Below are positions 14,175 to 16,047 of a stretch of DNA of 16,047 bases, one piece after another (position 1 is the first letter of the stretch; every line of letters starts with the position of its first letter). The notes under the pieces are model-generated. The model was not told the DNA's origin. It saw nothing but the letters and a program-made list of their open reading frames with translations, and made no database searches. Both the position numbers and the translations under genes were made by a program. The stretch spans positions 1-16,047 of the forward strand of contig JACRCJ010000123.1 in assembly GCA_016219075.1 (NCBI GenBank). Direction: 5' to 3'. The stretch is from Deltaproteobacteria bacterium (GTDB lineage Bacteria; Desulfobacterota; GWC2-55-46).

Positions 14175-15662
14175 ATGAAAAATAACGGAACAGAAATACT
14201 CGTAAACGTCAACCCATTTGAGAGCAGGGTAGCCATCGTGGAACAGGGAAGGCTCTCCGAGTTCTATGTGGAGAGGTTGAAGGACAGGGTCATAACCGGC
14301 AACATATACAAGGGCAGGGTGGTAAGGGTCCTGCCGGGCATGCAGTCCGCCTTCATAGACATAGGGATACAGAGGACCGCGTTCATCCACGTATCCGACA
14401 TACAGGAGCCCTTCGAGGACGCCGACGTGGAGACGGACAGGGAGGAGGAGAGGCCGCACACTCCGTTCAACGTCCGCATCCAGGACCTCCTCAAGGAAGG
14501 GCAGGAGATAATGGTGCAGGCCGCGAAGGAGCCCATGGGGACCAAGGGCGCCAGGGTGACCTCGTACATATCCCTGCCCGGCAGGTACCTCGTCTTCATG
14601 CCGACCTACGACAAGATCGCCATATCGAGGAGGATATCGAGCGAGAAGGAGAGGAGGAGGCTCAGGGACATCGTATCCGGCCTGCGCCCCCCGGGATGCG
14701 GCTTCATCATAAGGACGGTATGCGAGGGCATGGCAAGGGAAGACGTCGCGGCCGACATGGAGTTTTTGACCAGACTCTGGCAGTCGATATTGAAGAAAAA
14801 GGACAAGGTCCCCACCCCGGGGATACTCTACGAGGAACTCGACCTCACCCTCCGCACCATGAGGGATTCCTTCAGCCAGGGGGTGGAGAGGCTCGTAATC
14901 GACGACCCCGCGGAGTTCGAGAGGGCCATGAGATTCGTGGAGGAGTGCATGCCGGCGCTCGCCGGGAGGGTGGAGCTCTATGAAGGCAAGGAGGACCTCT
15001 TTGACGCGCGCGGCGTGGAGATAGAACTCGCCGACGCGATAGAGAAGAAGGTGTGGCTGCGCTCGGGCGGCCATATAGTCATAGACCAGATGGAGGCCCT
15101 GACCGCCATCGACGTCAATACCGGCAAGTACGTCGGCAAGAAGAACTCCGACGAAACGATACTGAAGACCAATCTCGAGGCCGTAAAGGAGGTGGTCTAT
15201 CAGCTCAAGCTCAGGAACATCGGCGGCATAATCGTAATAGACTTCATAGACATGGGTAAGGCCGTTGACCGCGAGAAGGTCTACAACGCACTGAGGGACG
15301 CGCTCAAGGCCGATAAGGCGCGCACCAATATCCTGAAGATCTCCGAGCTCGGCATAGTCGAGATGACCCGGAAGAGGGTGCGCGAGAACCTCGCCCAGTC
15401 GCTCTGCGAGCCGTGCCCATACTGCGAGGGCAACGGGGCCGTCAAGGCGCGCTACACCATATTGATGGACATATACAGGGAGCTTCGCAAAGAGATCCCG
15501 TTGGGCAGGAACAAGACCACGCTCTACGTCAGCCCGTCCGTGGCCGAGCTCCTGCAGACCGTGGACGCGGACATAATCAAAGACCTCGAGAAGAGGTTTG
15601 ACAAGAAGATAACCATAAAGGCCGTGGACAGGTTCCATCAGGAACGCTACGAGATAGAGTAG
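14175..15662 (+). CDS. rng: Ribonuclease G/E family endoribonuclease
   Basis: Cytoplasmic endonuclease that cuts single-stranded AU-rich RNA, maturing 16S rRNA 5' ends and degrading mRNA. At 495 residues it is RNase G-like (E. coli RNase G is 489) and lacks the long RNase E scaffold tail. An S1 RNA-binding domain starts near 40 (GNIYKGRVVRVLPGMQSAF). The catalytic Mg-binding aspartates are D313 (in AIDVNTGK) and D356 (in IDFIDM), 43 apart as in E. coli RNase E D303/D346. The zinc-link CPYC (C414, C417) lies 101 residues past D313, again matching RNase E spacing. ATG 14175 is the first start after an in-frame TAA; only a weak AAGAG precedes it. Radical SAM genes with DUF2344 upstream are a common partner set for this gene. 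Confidence 0.96.
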   Translation: MKNNGTEILVNVNPFESRVAIVEQGRLSEFYVERLKDRVITGNIYKGRVVRVLPGMQSAFIDIGIQRTAFIHVSDIQEPFEDADVETDREEERPHTPFNVRIQDLLKEGQEIMVQAAKEPMGTKGARVTSYISLPGRYLVFMPTYDKIAISRRISSEKERRRLRDIVSGLRPPGCGFIIRTVCEGMAREDVAADMEFLTRLWQSILKKKDKVPTPGILYEELDLTLRTMRDSFSQGVERLVIDDPAEFERAMRFVEECMPALAGRVELYEGKEDLFDARGVEIELADAIEKKVWLRSGGHIVIDQMEALTAIDVNTGKYVGKKNSDETILKTNLEAVKEVVYQLKLRNIGGIIVIDFIDMGKAVDREKVYNALRDALKADKARTNILKISELGIVEMTRKRVRENLAQSLCEPCPYCEGNGAVKARYTILMDIYRELRKEIPLGRNKTTLYVSPSVAELLQTVDADIIKDLEKRFDKKITIKAVDRFHQERYEIE

Positions 15663-15724
15663 GGCGGGAGCGGGGCGGCAAAATGCCGGGCCGGCGCCAC
15701 GGCCGTTCAGCGGCCTGTTATGAT

Positions 15725-15913
15725 ATGGTCTTCATATTGACCGTTTTAGGAGTGGTACTGATACTGGAGGGGATACCGTACTTCGGCTTTCCCGGCAGGG
15801 TAAAGCAGTGGGCCATCACGCTCCAGGATATACCGGAGCGCACCCTGAGGGTCATGGGCTTGATATCCGTGGTCGCGGGGCTGGCCATGCTCTACCTGAT
15901 AAGGTTCCTTTAA
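15725..15913 (+). CDS. DUF2065 (YjeT-like) small membrane protein
   Basis: 62 residues from ATG 15725, the usual size of the DUF2065 family. The pattern is typical: a first hydrophobic helix (MVFILTVLGVVLILEGIPYF), the short loop GFPGRVKQW, an amphipathic stretch with the family motif PERTLRVMG, and a second hydrophobic helix (LISVVAGLAMLYLIRFL). It is therefore probably a two-pass inner-membrane protein; no biochemical function is known to me. The frame extends upstream to 15683, but those 14 codons (MPGRRHGRSAACYD) are unlike the family, so I use the internal start even though no clear ribosome site precedes it. A 7-bp stem, AGGTTCC (15902-15908) with GGAACCT (15914-15920), spans the stop codon. 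Confidence 0.88.
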   Translation: MVFILTVLGVVLILEGIPYFGFPGRVKQWAITLQDIPERTLRVMGLISVVAGLAMLYLIRFL

Positions 15914-16047
15914 GGAACCTCTGATTAATTCGCAATAGCATGTCATTCTGAGCAAAGCGAAGAATCTCAACGTCTATAAAATCAATAAGTTACGAGATTC
16001 TTCGGTCGCTACGCTTCCTCAGAATGACAGAAAAACATAATTAATCA
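15914..16047. repeat. MITE-like hairpin element, right end cut by window edge
   Basis: A long imperfect inverted repeat with no coding capacity. Left arm: TGATTAATT (15922-15930), TGTCATTCTGAG (15941-15952), AAGAATCTC (15960-15968). Right arm: GAGATTCTT (about 15994-16002), CTCAGAATGACA (16018-16029), AATTAATCA (16039-16047). Unequal insertions (such as GGTCGCTA in the right arm) interrupt the pairing. Sequences with TCATTCTGAG...CTCAGAATGA arms are abundant in environmental genomes. As the left arm is preceded by AACC TC, the element probably continues a few bases past the window. Confidence 0.7.

Noticed and set aside
14070..15638. 522-codon minus-strand reading frame opposite rng
   Set aside because: It lies wholly opposite a clearly conserved RNase G and its product is a compositional artefact rich in Leu, Tyr and Val; the ATA/GC-rich codon habit removes stops on the other strand.

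Overview
The window looks like a piece of chromosome from a GC-rich, probably uncultured bacterium of the Desulfobacterota/Nitrospirota type. I infer this from gene order (ftsQ-ftsA-ftsZ, then two B12-binding-type radical SAM genes, then RNase G), from the FtsZ tail ending in PTFLRKQAD, and from hairpin repeats of a kind I associate with such genomes. It cannot be placed more precisely from sequence alone. The core genes are GC-rich (67% in one 60-base sample of ftsZ) yet strongly prefer ATA for Ile and AGG for Arg.

Layout. (1) 1-2885: the end of the division cluster, with the ftsQ 3' end, ftsA and ftsZ. A 219-bp ftsA-ftsZ spacer carries a dispersed two-hairpin repeat. (2) About 2886-9400: a lower-GC island holding a four-gene cassette, all on the plus strand. 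Its order is a type III restriction-modification methyltransferase (Mod), a small protein of unknown function, a DUF1828/DUF1829-like protein, and a type III restriction helicase-nuclease (Res). The genes overlap or nearly abut, so the cassette looks like one operon. The two middle genes are the least understood part of the window and the best candidate for an undescribed accessory to a type III system. (3) 9407-13781: a promoter candidate, then two tandem radical SAM genes. The second is fused to a C-terminal DUF2344 (radical SAM-linked) domain. (4) 13781-14174: a gene-free stretch made of an inverted repeat and two head-to-tail copies of the two-hairpin repeat. (5) 14175-15913: RNase G and a small DUF2065 membrane protein. 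(6) 15914-16047: a hairpin-forming, MITE-like repeat running into the window edge.

FtsQ, FtsA and FtsZ build the division ring. The radical SAM pair and RNase G form an association seen in many bacteria whose biochemical link is unknown to me. The restriction island sits between these two housekeeping blocks and appears to be an acquired defence module. Long reading frames on the minus strand opposite the core genes are composition-driven shadows and are not annotated.
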